A stretch of 64,000 bases of DNA, taken from Dipylidium caninum. Taxonomy: Eukaryota; Platyhelminthes; Cestoda; Cyclophyllidea; Dipylidiidae. The stretch spans positions 434,001 through 498,000 of the forward strand of contig QEYB01001685.1 in NCBI GenBank assembly GCA_017562135.1, given 5' to 3'. The first letter of the stretch is position 1. Every line of letters starts with the position of its first letter. Below, one piece after another: positions 49,801-61,353 of the stretch. The notes below the pieces were generated by a model, which worked only from the letters and a program-made list of their open reading frames with translations, ran no database searches and had not been told where the DNA came from. Position numbers and translations under genes: made by a program.

Positions 49801-52277
49801 AGTTTCATGTGTCTCGTTGGGTGAAGAAAATTGACAAGTTTGTCAGATCAATTCACAGGAAACCACGATAAGACCAAAATAAGAGAACTCACTCGTCTTT
49901 CCACTTCCACACTTCCTTAAGGAAGGCTTCGCGTCCAATGTCGTGTCGGGTGACCTGTCGATCGCGCCACAGTTTCTTCTCAACTACAACCTGGAATAAA
50001 AAGATGAGAATAGGTGCTACGTTTTCATTATTAAAATCGAAAATTTGACTTTACGAAAGCAATTTCAATCTAATCAAATCGCCGTTCTGATTGAACCTCA
50101 TAGCAAAATAAGCATCGGGGAAAGTACACTGATCTGGACGGTACATCAATGTTAACTTTCACAAGAATAACGGACAGCCTCGGAGTCTTGCCACTAACAT
50201 AACCAATGTGTCGACTTTTCCTTCCACTTTACACATTGCAAAATGTCCAGCAGTAAATAAACGGTTGAGCGTATGATAAGTGCTGTAAATTCCAATAATT
50301 TGACTTATTCACCATGTACCTTGGAAATAAAATGGCTTTCAGTCATAGGATCATCATGTAAGCTTAAATGATAAAAATGACCTAGTGTAAAATTCAAATA
50401 AGTAAATCGGCAAAAAACTACTGCTTTAAACACATCCGCTATGATATTCGTAGAGGGATCTAAACGAGTGGCATCCCAAGGGTCACCGAATAACAATCTG
50501 CTAATTGGAGAAAAACAGCCTGATTATGACAATACAGGATTTTCCCGTTCCATTCTATCCAAACTTCACGTTGTAGATGCGCAGTTAAACTATCAACGGT
50601 CGTATAAAAAGAGTTAAAAAACAGGATACAACTTCACACTAAATCTCATTTACCTGGAAAGCAAGGGTAAGAATATATTGTTCGAATGATTACCTGGGTA
50701 GCAATACCCGCGTGGTCACAGCCTGGCACCCAGAGCGTAATCTCACCACACATTCGGTGCCACCGCACAATAGCATCCTGGATAGCGTTGGTTAACGCGT
50801 GACCAAGATGAAGGTTGCCTGTTACGTTGGGCGGAGGGATAACCATCACGAATTTCTTTCTCGGTTCTGCGTCCGACTGCCTGGAGGCCTTGCGAATGAA
50901 TAAAAACATTGGTTCAGGGTGAAGACATCGTCTGAGTAAGTTAGGACAGAAGAAGATGACTAACATTTTTCCGTATTATAATCTACATGAAGATACTGAA
51001 GAGTAAAACCATAGAGTAATACAGGGTTTATAAAATGTTCATTAAAAAAACAGATCTTGGTATTTGGCCTAAAATGTGAAATATTAGGGTAAAAAAAATT
51101 GGATGCAAATTATATATGCAACACCAAATTAGATGGTTTTAACAAAATAATGACAAACAGACATTTACATTGACCATACTTAAATTTACAAAACAAAGAG
51201 ATTCGCGAAAATCATCCAAAAATTAAGCCAATCTCTAAAGCCGGAAACATCTCTTACTAATGTAATTACGAATTGTCAGGCAATTCAGTTCAATAATGCA
51301 TTATAATCGAATAAACTAAATAATTTATCCTATATGATAAGAAAGTATTTGAAGCAAAATAGTAGTATTATCACGAAGAGTAGAAATAAGGAATATTTTT
51401 TTAATCATCACCAACAGACCAAGTAGAATTTCTGACACTCACGAAGGTTTTTATAGGAAATACGACAGTACACGTATTAACTAGGTTTTTCGTAAGACGA
51501 GTTCACTTCTGAACCCTTCGCTTTATATTCGGAACCCATATTAAATTCAACTAAACACATATTACAAAGTAAACTAGTTACGCAATATAAAAATATACTG
51601 CCAGTTCCGACTGATTAACAGTTATGAGAATATATCATAATTCACTCCAATGACACCAAGGATATTGACCATGACGCGACAAATTTTCCGCCCAAAAAAA
51701 TGCGTACAATTCATGGGTTCCAACGAGCCTATGAGAAACACGCCAACGCTCAAATAATGCTAAAGCGATTTCTAAAAAAAGAAGGCAGTTCAAATGCAAA
51801 ATTCGATACAAATTACTGAACTTACGAAGTATTCTGGAGAGAAAAAACCGGATTTCTCCCACCAATTGTACCATAGGGCCTCAACGTACTTTGGAGAGTA
51901 AGATTCCGGCATTTTTCCAGATATTTCTGTATAAAGATGCAGGCGCATATATAATAACGCATAGTAGAAAGATACACATGCACAAATTATTAATTCATTA
52001 ATCTTCTAGACTAGAATGATACACCAGAAACGTGGAAAAAAGGCAAATACACATCCTATAAAAAAATAGTAAACAACATACCCTTCTTTCCGTATGAATC
52101 AACGGTCGGCACCGCGATAATCGAGGTCTTTGCAGATTTGTCTTGTTTGGGTTTAGATTGTAAAACTTTCTGATCGGCCAACTTCATTTGTTTGGCCTGA
52201 AATTTTGCTAACTTCTCCAATTTCTTAGCTTCTTTCCTCAATTGCGCTTGCGTCTTTCCATCCGTGTTCATCATCAC
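37815..52277 (-). CDS. VARS1: Valyl-tRNA synthetase, cytosolic type, fourteen exons
   Basis: Class I enzyme that charges tRNA-Val with valine. Exons in transcription order: 52277-52082, 51926-51826, 50888-50694, 49990-49893, 49348-49044, 48666-48343, 47272-46911, 46084-45661, 45625-45402, 44497-44275, 41001-40783, 40561-40312, 39420-39059, 37994-37815. Phases agree throughout, giving about 1153 residues after discounting one extra base in exon 9. The N-terminus starts with the Lys-rich [16 protein letters not shown] segment found after the GST-like domain in animal VARS1; that GST-like domain is absent. HLGH lies at residues 126-129, KMSKS at 647-651, and editing-domain motifs ATTRLETM and [12 protein letters not shown] in exon 6. 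The anticodon-binding domain is followed by an acidic insertion (about 1000-1017) and a C-terminal coiled coil. Intron 8 is only 35 nt; intron 10 holds mariner fossils. No mitochondrial presequence is evident. The TGA at 37817-37815 as the true end is uncertain. Confidence 0.96.
41094..42200 (+). mobile_element. Mariner fossil in VARS1 intron 10 (copy with 5' end)
   Basis: A 5' terminal repeat at about 41095-41126 is followed by sequence matching the other copies at equivalent offsets. Transposase remnants include [11 protein letters not shown] near 41729-41760 (first catalytic Asp block), a [12 protein letters not shown] block near 41840 and a degraded C-terminal block near 42120-42170. Several stops and indels are present. 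It lies antisense to the VARS1 transcript. Confidence 0.78.
42310..42505 (+). mobile_element. Mariner 3' fragment
   Basis: A C-terminal transposase remnant, [17 protein letters not shown], ends near 42424. About 60 bp later a 3' terminal-repeat motif (CTCAATGCCCATTTCATAG, near 42478-42496) matches the ends of the other copies. No 5' part is attached, so it is either the displaced end of the preceding copy or a separate fragment. Confidence 0.7.
42505..43110 (+). mobile_element. Mariner fossil, 5'-truncated
   Basis: Transposase remnants include [11 protein letters not shown] near 42668-42700 and a C-terminal block [17 protein letters not shown] ending near 43055. A 3' terminal-repeat motif lies at about 43076-43108. 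The start is missing and internal deletions are evident. Together with the two preceding fragments it forms a cluster of mariner debris about 2 kb long inside VARS1 intron 10. Confidence 0.75.
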
Positions 52278-53356
52278 TTGCTAGATCGGCAGGAGCGCGT
52301 GTAAAGATCGGGATTTCAATTCAGCCTCTGATGCATTAAAATCTTAAAACAAAGAAAGTGCACCTAGTCATGATTTCACTCTTTAGGTTTGTTTACCCAC
52401 TACATATCAATTTACGCCGACTATTTATGATTTTCAATCTATGCTTTCTTGATTTGTTATTGTGTAAAATGTTTTCGATTTTTCCAAAGGTATCACTGAT
52501 GAGAGATCAGTGCAGCGACTGTTTTCCTGCTAAAACCAACTAACCGAATTAAGCTTAATCTGGTGTATTTTGCATTGTCTTTATTTGCAGAACTCCAATG
52601 TAGCACCGGAAACTAGATAATCTGACTGCAGCTATGTATTTACTTTTCGCATCGATTTTCCCCAAGTTTCAATAACACGCTTTATTGAATTACTTTTTGT
52701 TATAAGTTCGATTACTCCCCACGGGTAATCAGGCTGAAAACAAATTGCCCTAACCGTGTACTTTTCCTCGCAGTCACATCACCCCCAGCCCCCGGAAATC
52801 GCCCTCGCTACTTTTGCTTTCCCAGTAAGCACGTGGCCTCGCGACCCCCACCCCCGTTGCCTAGTCCCCAACCATATTATTAACTACTGTTTTCTTTGGA
52901 TACACCCAAAATTATGCGCATCAAGTCCACTTCGTATACCCAAAGTCCATTGCGTATACCCAGACAGACAACCTGTAGAACGTTTGAAGCGTGCCTCCTC
53001 ATTCGACACATTTTTGATTAGAAAGTCTGAGCCATAATTTCAGAATGGGAACGGATAACTTTTTGTGAAGTCACAAGTCTTCAAGAAACCAGAATGTGCG
53101 ACCTATTCGCTCAAATCACATGAAGAAAGAACAACTTTCATATTAACTATCAGTGCACACCAACGCGGATCCTAAGGTTTGAACTAAATGGATTTCCCAA
53201 AGACCAAATGAGGATAGATCAAACGAGAAAATCATAGGGGATATTTCAAAATAACGCTGACATCCAGAAATATCACGAAACGGGGAAATTGAGGCAGAGG
53301 GAAATGCGACACCGGCTAGCGCAGAGAATGGCTTACGATAGGAATAACAGAAGTGA

Positions 53357-55340
53357 TTATATCTCGTCTAAATCGTCCAGTCCAAGCTCTGGAAAGTCGC
53401 CCACTTTCACGAACTGCGGTTTTACGAAGGCTCCATATTTTGGCGGACATTCAAAGTACCTATGTCCATCAACGCTAAAATCGGTACGAGAGGAAAATAC
53501 CCAAAACATGGGAGAAATAGATGGATAAAAAAAAAAGTTCCACCTTCTCCTTTAACTTCATGCAGAGGCACTTAAAATCCATTTTAATATAGCTGCCTCC
53601 TTACAAAACATAATGCATGGAAAACAAACACAAGGTAAAGTAAGATAAGCCTTCGTAACTTTGATATATTATGAAATATTATCAACAATGGCATGGAGTG
53701 AAAGAGACCGACACTGGCACAATACAGGTTCGTAAAGTATAATGAAATATCTAAAAACGACGCTGTCGCCACCTGGGCCAAGAACCATGATTCCGACTCT
53801 TATCACAAAATATTGTGAATTGGAGTAAATACTCAATTAACTCTAGCTATAAAGTAATGTTACTTCTACCTACTCCCCACGCTGGGAGTAGGTCGACAAT
53901 AGACAATCTCTAGAAGATCAAATAGACTTTCGTCAAGTGAGGTCAAAATAGTTTGATTGTCCAAATGTCAATGATACGCTATTCATCCACCTATATCAAA
54001 GTCTGATATCACTACCCAAACCATTTATCAGCCTATGAGGGCGTTCTTTCAAAATAACATCCTAAATCTAACAATGACCAGTACGCATAGTTATATTTTA
54101 ATTAGTCGGTGATATGAAAAGATCATAACAGTTTCACAAACACTAAATACCAATAGTAGAGAGAGTCTGTTAACTCTAAAAGTTCCAAGCGTAATAGTGA
54201 CTTTGTTGTCGAGGTAGAACAATAATATACCGACAGGCTTAGATATCTTACCTTCCGTCATTGCGACCCAAGGGTTCGTCATACTTAATTCCAACCCAGA
54301 AGCCTGGTTTAAATTTGGTCTCTCCTAAAGAAGTGTAGTCAGTAGAGGATTGTCTTATATAGGTCATTGTTAATCACTTCAAAAGATCCAGAAAAGGCTT
54401 ATGCTCACCTAAAAAGGCGATTTCTCCACGTTTCGTCGGTTGCTTTGGTATACGGACTTCACATCTAGGATATAAAAAACAATCAGTCGTCTATTACATA
54501 TAGTGAAGGTCAAATCGGAAAATGGTTTACTAAGGAGTAAAAGCTTGGTATGTGTTAAGTCCACGCTTTACAAACCTGAAAATAACTTGGCTGAAAGGTT
54601 TAACATGTCATCCTCTTATGACATGAGAAACACTGTAGATGTAGGAGAATAATTTCCTCAAAATTATAAGACAGATTACGAGGAAAACGTAAAATAGATG
54701 CGGTGATCGACAATGAATGGCTAAAAAAGATGTATAAATATAAACTAAAGACAAATTTTCTGGAAGTCACGTTACCTATCTCTAATTTTCATGGCCGCTA
54801 TTAACTCCTTCTCGGCAGCATCTCGAGCCAATTTTTCTTCTTGAGCAGCTTTCTCTGCTTCGGGATCAATCTCACGAAACTGTCCTAGTTTATGTTGTTT
54901 TTTCCATGCCAAAAGTGTGTCTAACAATTTTAAAATTTTGAGGAATGAAGCTTTTACCTTTGCGTTGCGCGTACTGTTCATCAGAAAGCTTGAATCCCTC
55001 TTCAAGGTCTTGAGCTAGAATATTGTCATAGAGGCCGGCTTCAACATTTGGGTCCGTAACATGTACATGATGGCCATCTTTGAGCCCAAGCTCTTCCAGC
55101 GTTTTGGTGTCATCTGTCAGACTTTTCATGAATTTCCCATTTTCATCCTTTAATTCCAACTTCATCGATCTGTTATCACAACCAGTAATGAGAACGATAT
55201 TTTCCTACAAATCTCAACAGCATCGGAGAACCACTAACTTTGAATTTCGATAAGAGTGTGTTCAAAGGGTAGCGTTTTTCGCATGACGAAGCCGTCGCAC
55301 TCGACGAGATTAAAAGGGAAATATACGGTTTCGATGCCAT
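53357..55340 (-). CDS. TBCB: Tubulin-folding cofactor B, six exons
   Basis: Cytosolic chaperone that works with cofactor E on alpha-tubulin folding and on dissociation of the tubulin dimer. Exons in transcription order: 55340-55239, 55204-54958, 54920-54776, 54464-54409, 54324-54252, 53474-53357. All phases agree, giving 246 residues, close to the usual animal length of about 244. An N-terminal ubiquitin-like domain (about 5-90) contains the SCEKRYP motif. A charged helical linker follows, then a CAP-Gly domain (about 165-240) with [16 protein letters not shown] and the GRNDG motif at 203-207. The protein ends in DEI, the C-terminal motif of this family. Introns 1 and 2 are 34 and 37 nt. The start is the ATG immediately before the ubiquitin-like fold; a longer upstream reading of the same frame looks like leader sequence. 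No frame disruption is seen. It lies 1.08 kb upstream of VARS1 on the same strand. Confidence 0.97.
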
Positions 55341-58300
55341 CCCGGCGAGAGCAACAATGTTGAAATAGACATCGTCACTAGCGTGCGAATTCAGCCAATC
55401 ACTTCCTTTAATACCACGAAACTCATGCGGAAAAATAAAAACATATCCAACATGCTTACAATGTAATATCAATAAAAGATAAGTATACGTATGGAAAACA
55501 CAAAAATTAGATTACAAGGTTTGGTCTGGACCGCAATGAATTATCAGATGGAGGAATACCATGGTACAAGCCTACTGCAATTGCTAGTTATTTCTTGCAG
55601 CAAAAGGTACTCTTTTCCTTCCTCTAAGGTTATTTCTTGGATTTTAATTAATATGTCTCAAGCCTTTATACTTTCGTTGCGTGCATGGAATCTAGGTAGA
55701 GCGCTTTTGGAAAAATTGGATTGGAATATAGCGGTGAGAACCACTTAAGGCCCCATTTTCGCTAAAAGTAGTAAGCTATTTCTCCATAATTTGCAAACAT
55801 ACATTTTCACCATCTCTCAGAAAGGCGCTATGTGTTTTCTCGCAACGTCTGTCTACTTACTACAACAGTTGAATTTTCGCCGCTGTTTATTTTACACAAT
55901 GCTGTTTGGTATGCTCAAAGCAACATTGCACTTGATTACAACTAATTTAACGTGAAGTGGTGAGATACTTGAAAGGAGTTCCAGGCGCTAAACTTCTCAA
56001 AGCTGATACCTGGAAGACTTTGTGATGCTCCGTGATCTGCCAATCATTTATTCCGCACAAGTTAGGTAATTAAGGTGAAAGGAGTCGAAAGTGCAACAGG
56101 GCTCGGGGCTCAGCCCCAAGCCATGCGTAGCACCATAGCGACACACAAGTTATATATTTGGGTCAAATGTATCCAAAAACAGTTATTACTTTCACACTGA
56201 ATACAATTCCAATGATTAACCTCCTACATCTTCCCCCATTTCGTTACAAGAGCCATATTAGTGCTTACGACCCAAAAATGATGCTCTTAGACTATAGGGG
56301 CTACGTCGGTAGGGCCGCAATTGAGTAGAAAAGGAAAGTGCTAATTCGAGCTTCCTTAAATAACCTCACGGTATTATATCATCGCCAAAGTCCGGACAGT
56401 CCGTTGCAGACCACTGAGTGGGCCTGTGTTAAGAATATCATTTATAATTTACATCCACATCTAGCCAGACCAAATAAATAGTGATTATCGCCTTCAGTTG
56501 TGAGTTTTTTATGATAATAACCTTCCTAGAAGCCTTGCAAACCTGTAATTTTAGATTATCAGTGTGTATATATAGCGAGGCACAATGCTAAGGCTTATCT
56601 AATCACATACTGGCACTCAACAGGACACCCCAGTGTTAATAAACGCATAAATTGGCGATGTTTAAATGGGCTGGTCTTTAGATAAATGTGAGCAGTTGGG
56701 CGGCAATTGCCAGAGCGGACACTTTGAAGACTATAAACCTAAAAAATTGAATCTATTTTTGGTATCAGTGTAGTTTGAGAGGACAAAAAAGAAAATACAG
56801 AGAAGCTGCGCAACAAACTGAAGTACTCCCATTCTTGCTTTGCTTCTCGCTTTACTAACACGCACTTCTCACTTGTCGTAGATGCATTAACAGTGTGAAA
56901 TCAACTCCGACGCCAATAATGCCTTACACCTCTTTTCACGTCCTCTTGCAAAACTTTTATGACAGATCTGCGGCACAGACTTCTGGGCACGTGACAATTT
57001 CATTTCTCCCTGGAGAAAATGCTTAAATTACTTGTTTTATTCCGCTCCCTGTTGCCTTCCCTGCTACCACTTAAGTCTCACTTAGTCGGATTAATTTGCT
57101 GGTGAGAAGAGGGAGACCGACAGATGAACATGGGGGAGGTGGAGAGTGTTCGGACTAATTAAAATAGGTGGTTTGCCTCCCTCCAAAATGACCTTCATTA
57201 TGAGATTCCCACCATGCGGGAGGTGAGACATTCATTCTCCCACGATTTAGTTAGAGTTTTGGATCCTCAAACCATTAGAACCGTCCACTAAGGCGTCGGC
57301 GATCGTCTCGGCAAATGCATTCGTGTGTATTTCACTTCTTCGGAACAAAATCTTTCACTTCTCCTCAAACCACCGCCACCTTCCAGCCTCCTTCCGCGCC
57401 GTTTGTCATTCCTCGGTCTTTGCTATTCAGCATGAGCAGTCACCTGCATTTAATCTCAACTTCAGGTAGCTGCTGGTGGCAATTGGGGGAGCAATCAGGT
57501 AGACGATTTCTGTCAATGCGAAGAGAAGTTTTTACCATAAACGACTTCAGCCAATTCCGCAACTCAACTGCACTAAATTCTCGCTTTGTTGGAGCTAAAG
57601 AGCAGCGGATTAAGCGGCTGTGAGGAGGTCTTCCACCTCCTCCACCTTCTCTACCCCGGAAAGGCTGGCAAAATTGTCTACGCCTCACGGAATTGTCCTA
57701 CACGAGGTGGTTTGATAAAGAGGAGTAAATGGCGCAAGAGACGTGGTGATATCGGTTGCATCAGGTGGAGAAAAGCGCCTCACAATCGCGGCAAGAGACG
57801 AATTGGAGCCCTGAAGCCGGCAAATGTGGCGTCGGACTCACATTTCTCCCCCATTTTCCCCCTTTTCACGCCATAGTGGATGGAGGGCGGAGGCGGGAGC
57901 ATGTGGTTGGGTACAAAAGCACCCATTAGCTGAAAACACTCGTGTGCCCCACTTCCACCTGTCAATTTACATGGCTCTTTTCCCCTTCTTAACCTGCCCA
58001 AAAACGGCGGTCCTGTCAAAATCGGACGTTAACGCGGCGACGAACACCGCCGGTGTCCCGTGACCGGGTGGTTTGCAAGCGGTGGCGGATGGACGCCTTG
58101 CCGTCATAGACGGGAGTGTCGACAGACAGCAGCCAGTGCTGCGTTGCCCGAGCGGGCAGTCCATTCATCACCTCGCAAGGCTGTAATTTAAATCCAACTA
58201 AGGCACATAAAGGGGAGGCGCAAAAAGTTCGTCTTAATGATATGCCTTCACCGAGGCAGATGATAGGCGGTTGGAGGGGAGCCAGCGCAGAATTGCGGGC

Positions 58301-59560
58301 TACTTCGACGTTATGACTTCCTACAACCGGAACACAATAGAAGAATTTAATGGGGCAAGGGGGAGGACTAATTTCCTCACATGATGCATACGCTAGAGGT
58401 GACTGTGTGTAGAAAAAAAGGTGCCACCTCGACAGGCAACATTTCTACCACCCTCCTGTCGGCAGAGGGAACCGAGAATGCCCAATGCTTGGACTACTCC
58501 ACGGCGAAATGCGTTGTTTGTGGGAGAGTAGAGCATCCGCAGCGATTGGAAGCTTCTCTGCGTCTCTCGGATAGCACGACTTTCCCGCCCAATGTGTTTC
58601 TTGCGTGGCGCTGCGATGTCCCCGCCGCGAGTCGGGAGGCAGAAGGATGAGGTGAAGGCGAGTTAAGGCGTGAGAATTCCCATTGAAGCAATGTGATATG
58701 GCAATGTTTACTCGGCTCGTTAGGCTAACAGTCGAGGCAGAAGATAAGGGGAAATATGATGGTTGGACAAAAACACTCGCCAGAGTTTCTTCAACATGGC
58801 AATATTTAATGAATGGGATAATTTAGTGAAATTTTGTCTTTATTTTGTCCTAGCTTGACGGCGTGGCACGAGCACAACTCTCGAGGATAAAAGATGATCT
58901 TCGTGTGTCCCTTGGAGGCGCATTTTGAGGGATCCTTTGCGCACACAGCATTCCGTGCCTCGAGTTGTGTCTACGACCCACGTTCTTAGCACCTTGTCTA
59001 CTCCAGTGGGCCATCTTTCCGACTCCAGATCCAAGTTCTGCCTCGGTTTCTGGAGTAAAGCCAGAGGCAGTCATAATGCGAGTTGTGCCGAGTAATCTGC
59101 ACGGGAAGTTTCATGCATGCATGCCCGTTTTCCTCTCCTACTCATCTTTCGGTGCTCGAGTGGTGCAGAAAACCCCGATTTCTCTTGGGAGCAAAATGCC
59201 CCAGAGTCCTCTAACGTGCACCGCAAGCTTTTAACTATGCGCCGCCTGGGAGGCGACTCCTACCCTAAATGCTTTTTGTTTTTCTGTAATTTTCGAGAGA
59301 AGCGTCAGAGAGACTGAGGACCTCAAGCTAATGGTAAGGACAAACAATTCTCTTCAGGCCTCCTCTTCTTATAAACCTTGGTTACAACTCTGCCCACCAC
59401 TTAGTTGGAATTTGAAACTTCTGTAAGGGAACACTAATTTGGGTGTTTATTTAGACTTTCTTCAATGTAGCAAATAGTGTCCCCCATGGCTGTTTCACCT
59501 CCCTAATGAGTGGTTGCGGGTTCATCAATCCTTCCGTCCATCCACCCGCACTCACATGCG
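55341..59560. other. Spacer upstream of TBCB, no gene recognised
   Basis: AT-rich from 55.3 to 57 kb, then GC-richer to 59.5 kb. TBCB and the candidate secreted protein gene diverge from its two ends, so it probably contains both promoters. Short open frames are present but carry no recognisable domains. Confidence 0.5.
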
Positions 59561-59567
59561 CAAACTA

Positions 59568-59600
59568 GCCAATCATCTGTCAGACCCGGCTGTATAAAAG
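59568..59600 (+). promoter_or_regulatory. CCAAT box plus TATA box
   Basis: GCCAAT at 59568-59573 and TATAAAAG at 59593-59600 are spaced about as expected for a strong core promoter. The predicted start site lies near 59625, about 85 bp before the ATG of the candidate secreted protein. This is the clearest TATA promoter in the window. Confidence 0.6.
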
Positions 59601-59709
59601 GTCGAGGTGTAGCCTGAAGACTGTCAAATTAGCAACTGGGTTGTGCTGTCACGCTGCTCTCGTTTCACTGCTCGAGAAAACGCCTGAAAACGATACCGCA
59701 AGAGTGCAG

Positions 59710-61353
59710 ATGAAAATGCTTGCATATGTCTTAACCGCTCTAGCTTTCACTCTCTTTGTAGCCGCGTCTGGCTGAGGCCGCATTCTGCCGAACGACTTCG
59801 GTGAGTTTGATGGCTCTAAACATTTACTCTGCTCAGTCCAATGCTTTGACACTGCTTTGCAAGTTACCATCCAAAATCACATCACAACTAGCTTCACTGT
59901 GTCCCTCGTAATCTGATTAGTTTTTCTGTCGAAAATGATCTATTCAGAAAGAAAGGAGGTACTTTACTTGTAAATTTATTACGGTACTTTAATAACTGGC
60001 ATATTTAAACCTAATTATTGCGTAAAATCCGGTTTGAATTTAACTCTATAAAATGGCTCTAAAATAAATCATTCTTAATGAATGATTTTCATTAGTTTAG
60101 GGCATTAGCACCCTAAACCTGAAATTTCAATTAGATCATACCGTTTTCAAAAAGAAAGGTTCTTCACTGCAAGCAAATGGTTGTTTGATGGTTCATCAAA
60201 CATGTCAAAGAATTTAGAACCGTTATCTTCATTTTCAAGCTAATTTTCAGCTCTTACTGATGCCGAAGGACTCACTGTTTTATTGAATTTATTTTGTTCC
60301 CTTTTTCATGGCGCATTTAAGAGCTACTTGAAAAAACGTTAATACCGAGCTGAAGCTGCTGATAACGCCAACACTACAAACCCATCTAATTTACACGAGA
60401 AAATGTAACATTTATTACTCTGTGCTGAATATGGATTATGGGCATATGTTGTGGTTTTTAAGGCGATGCTGCACAGAATAGGTTTCATTTGTTTTAAGTG
60501 TCCAGAGAAAAGGTTGTCAAATTCGTGTCAATTAATATTGGAAAACGCGTTATCGAGTGATTGCGAGGTTCGCATTGCTCTGAATATGTGTACACGGAAA
60601 GAGTGACTGTTGTAATCTTTTGAGTGATCACATAGATTTTATGCAATGACGGAGAGGGTCTTTGTTGATTCTCCGGTATGGATATTAAAACTTCCTCTCT
60701 TCCAACGATAGTGATAAGCCATTATAACAAGAATGTCATGGAACGCATTCTGCCATGTAAAGTGAAGAGGTAAGTTGAGTTGAGTCGCGAAGCATGGAAA
60801 TTGTGAGTAACTTGACTTTTATGCAAGTGAGTTCTAGCTGGCAAAGAAAAACGGACGAAAAGAATATTTTGGGCTTATCCTGTTTCTGTATTTGCAATTT
60901 TTTTAAAATTCACAATGGAACTCTAATCAGATCACTTTAATCCTAAACGAATGTTATCAAATCCATAACTGTATAGGACGGTCATGGGTGTTCTTAAAAA
61001 GGTATAAATTTAGTGATCATAGAGAAGAAACTGAGAATATTTCCACTTCTAAATTATTGTACGAAATTGCGAGGAATATTAATCAAGTGCATTAATGTAC
61101 ACTTCCACCGTTTTTATCTACTACGACACGATTGGAGCGTTATTTCTTCCCTTTTTGACACAGGATCGGTTGATCTCAAGCAACGAGTGGACGAGGCATT
61201 GGAAGTGTGTGAACAGGTTTAATGGCGTGAGACGTTTGCGAGCCAACGAATTCCTATCAAGCGCCTTTCAAGCCTGTCTCTTCGCCTACGTTAAAAAAAT
61301 TGGCTCGCGAATTGGACGGCGTGGAGCTCATCTATCCGCGAGCCTTCACCTAA
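59710..61353 (+). CDS. Candidate small secreted protein, three exons, one in-frame TGA
   Basis: A CCAAT/TATA promoter lies 110-140 bp upstream. Exon 1 (59710-59800) opens with a strong signal peptide, MKMLAYVLTALAFTLFVAAS, and ends at a consensus GTGAGT donor. Exon 2 (61164-61216) encodes a charged helix-like segment, VDLKQRVDEALEVCEQ, after a good pyrimidine-rich acceptor. Exon 3 (61273-61353) encodes LKKLARELDGVELIYPRAFT and a TAA. Phases agree across all three, for 74 codons, but codon 22 (59773-59775) is TGA. The TGA could be a sequencing error, a pseudogene lesion, read-through or recoding. I do not recognise the family. The small Cys-poor helical layout recalls secreted lipid-binding antigens of tapeworms, without clear sequence support. 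The exon 3 acceptor is weak. Confidence 0.35.

Noticed and set aside
55341..55472. N-terminal extension of TBCB from an upstream in-frame ATG
   Set aside because: The extra 44 residues have no counterpart in the family and the internal ATG fits the normal start.
59773..59775. TGA as a selenocysteine codon
   Set aside because: No matching selenoprotein family and no SECIS element recognised by eye, so recoding is left only as one option.
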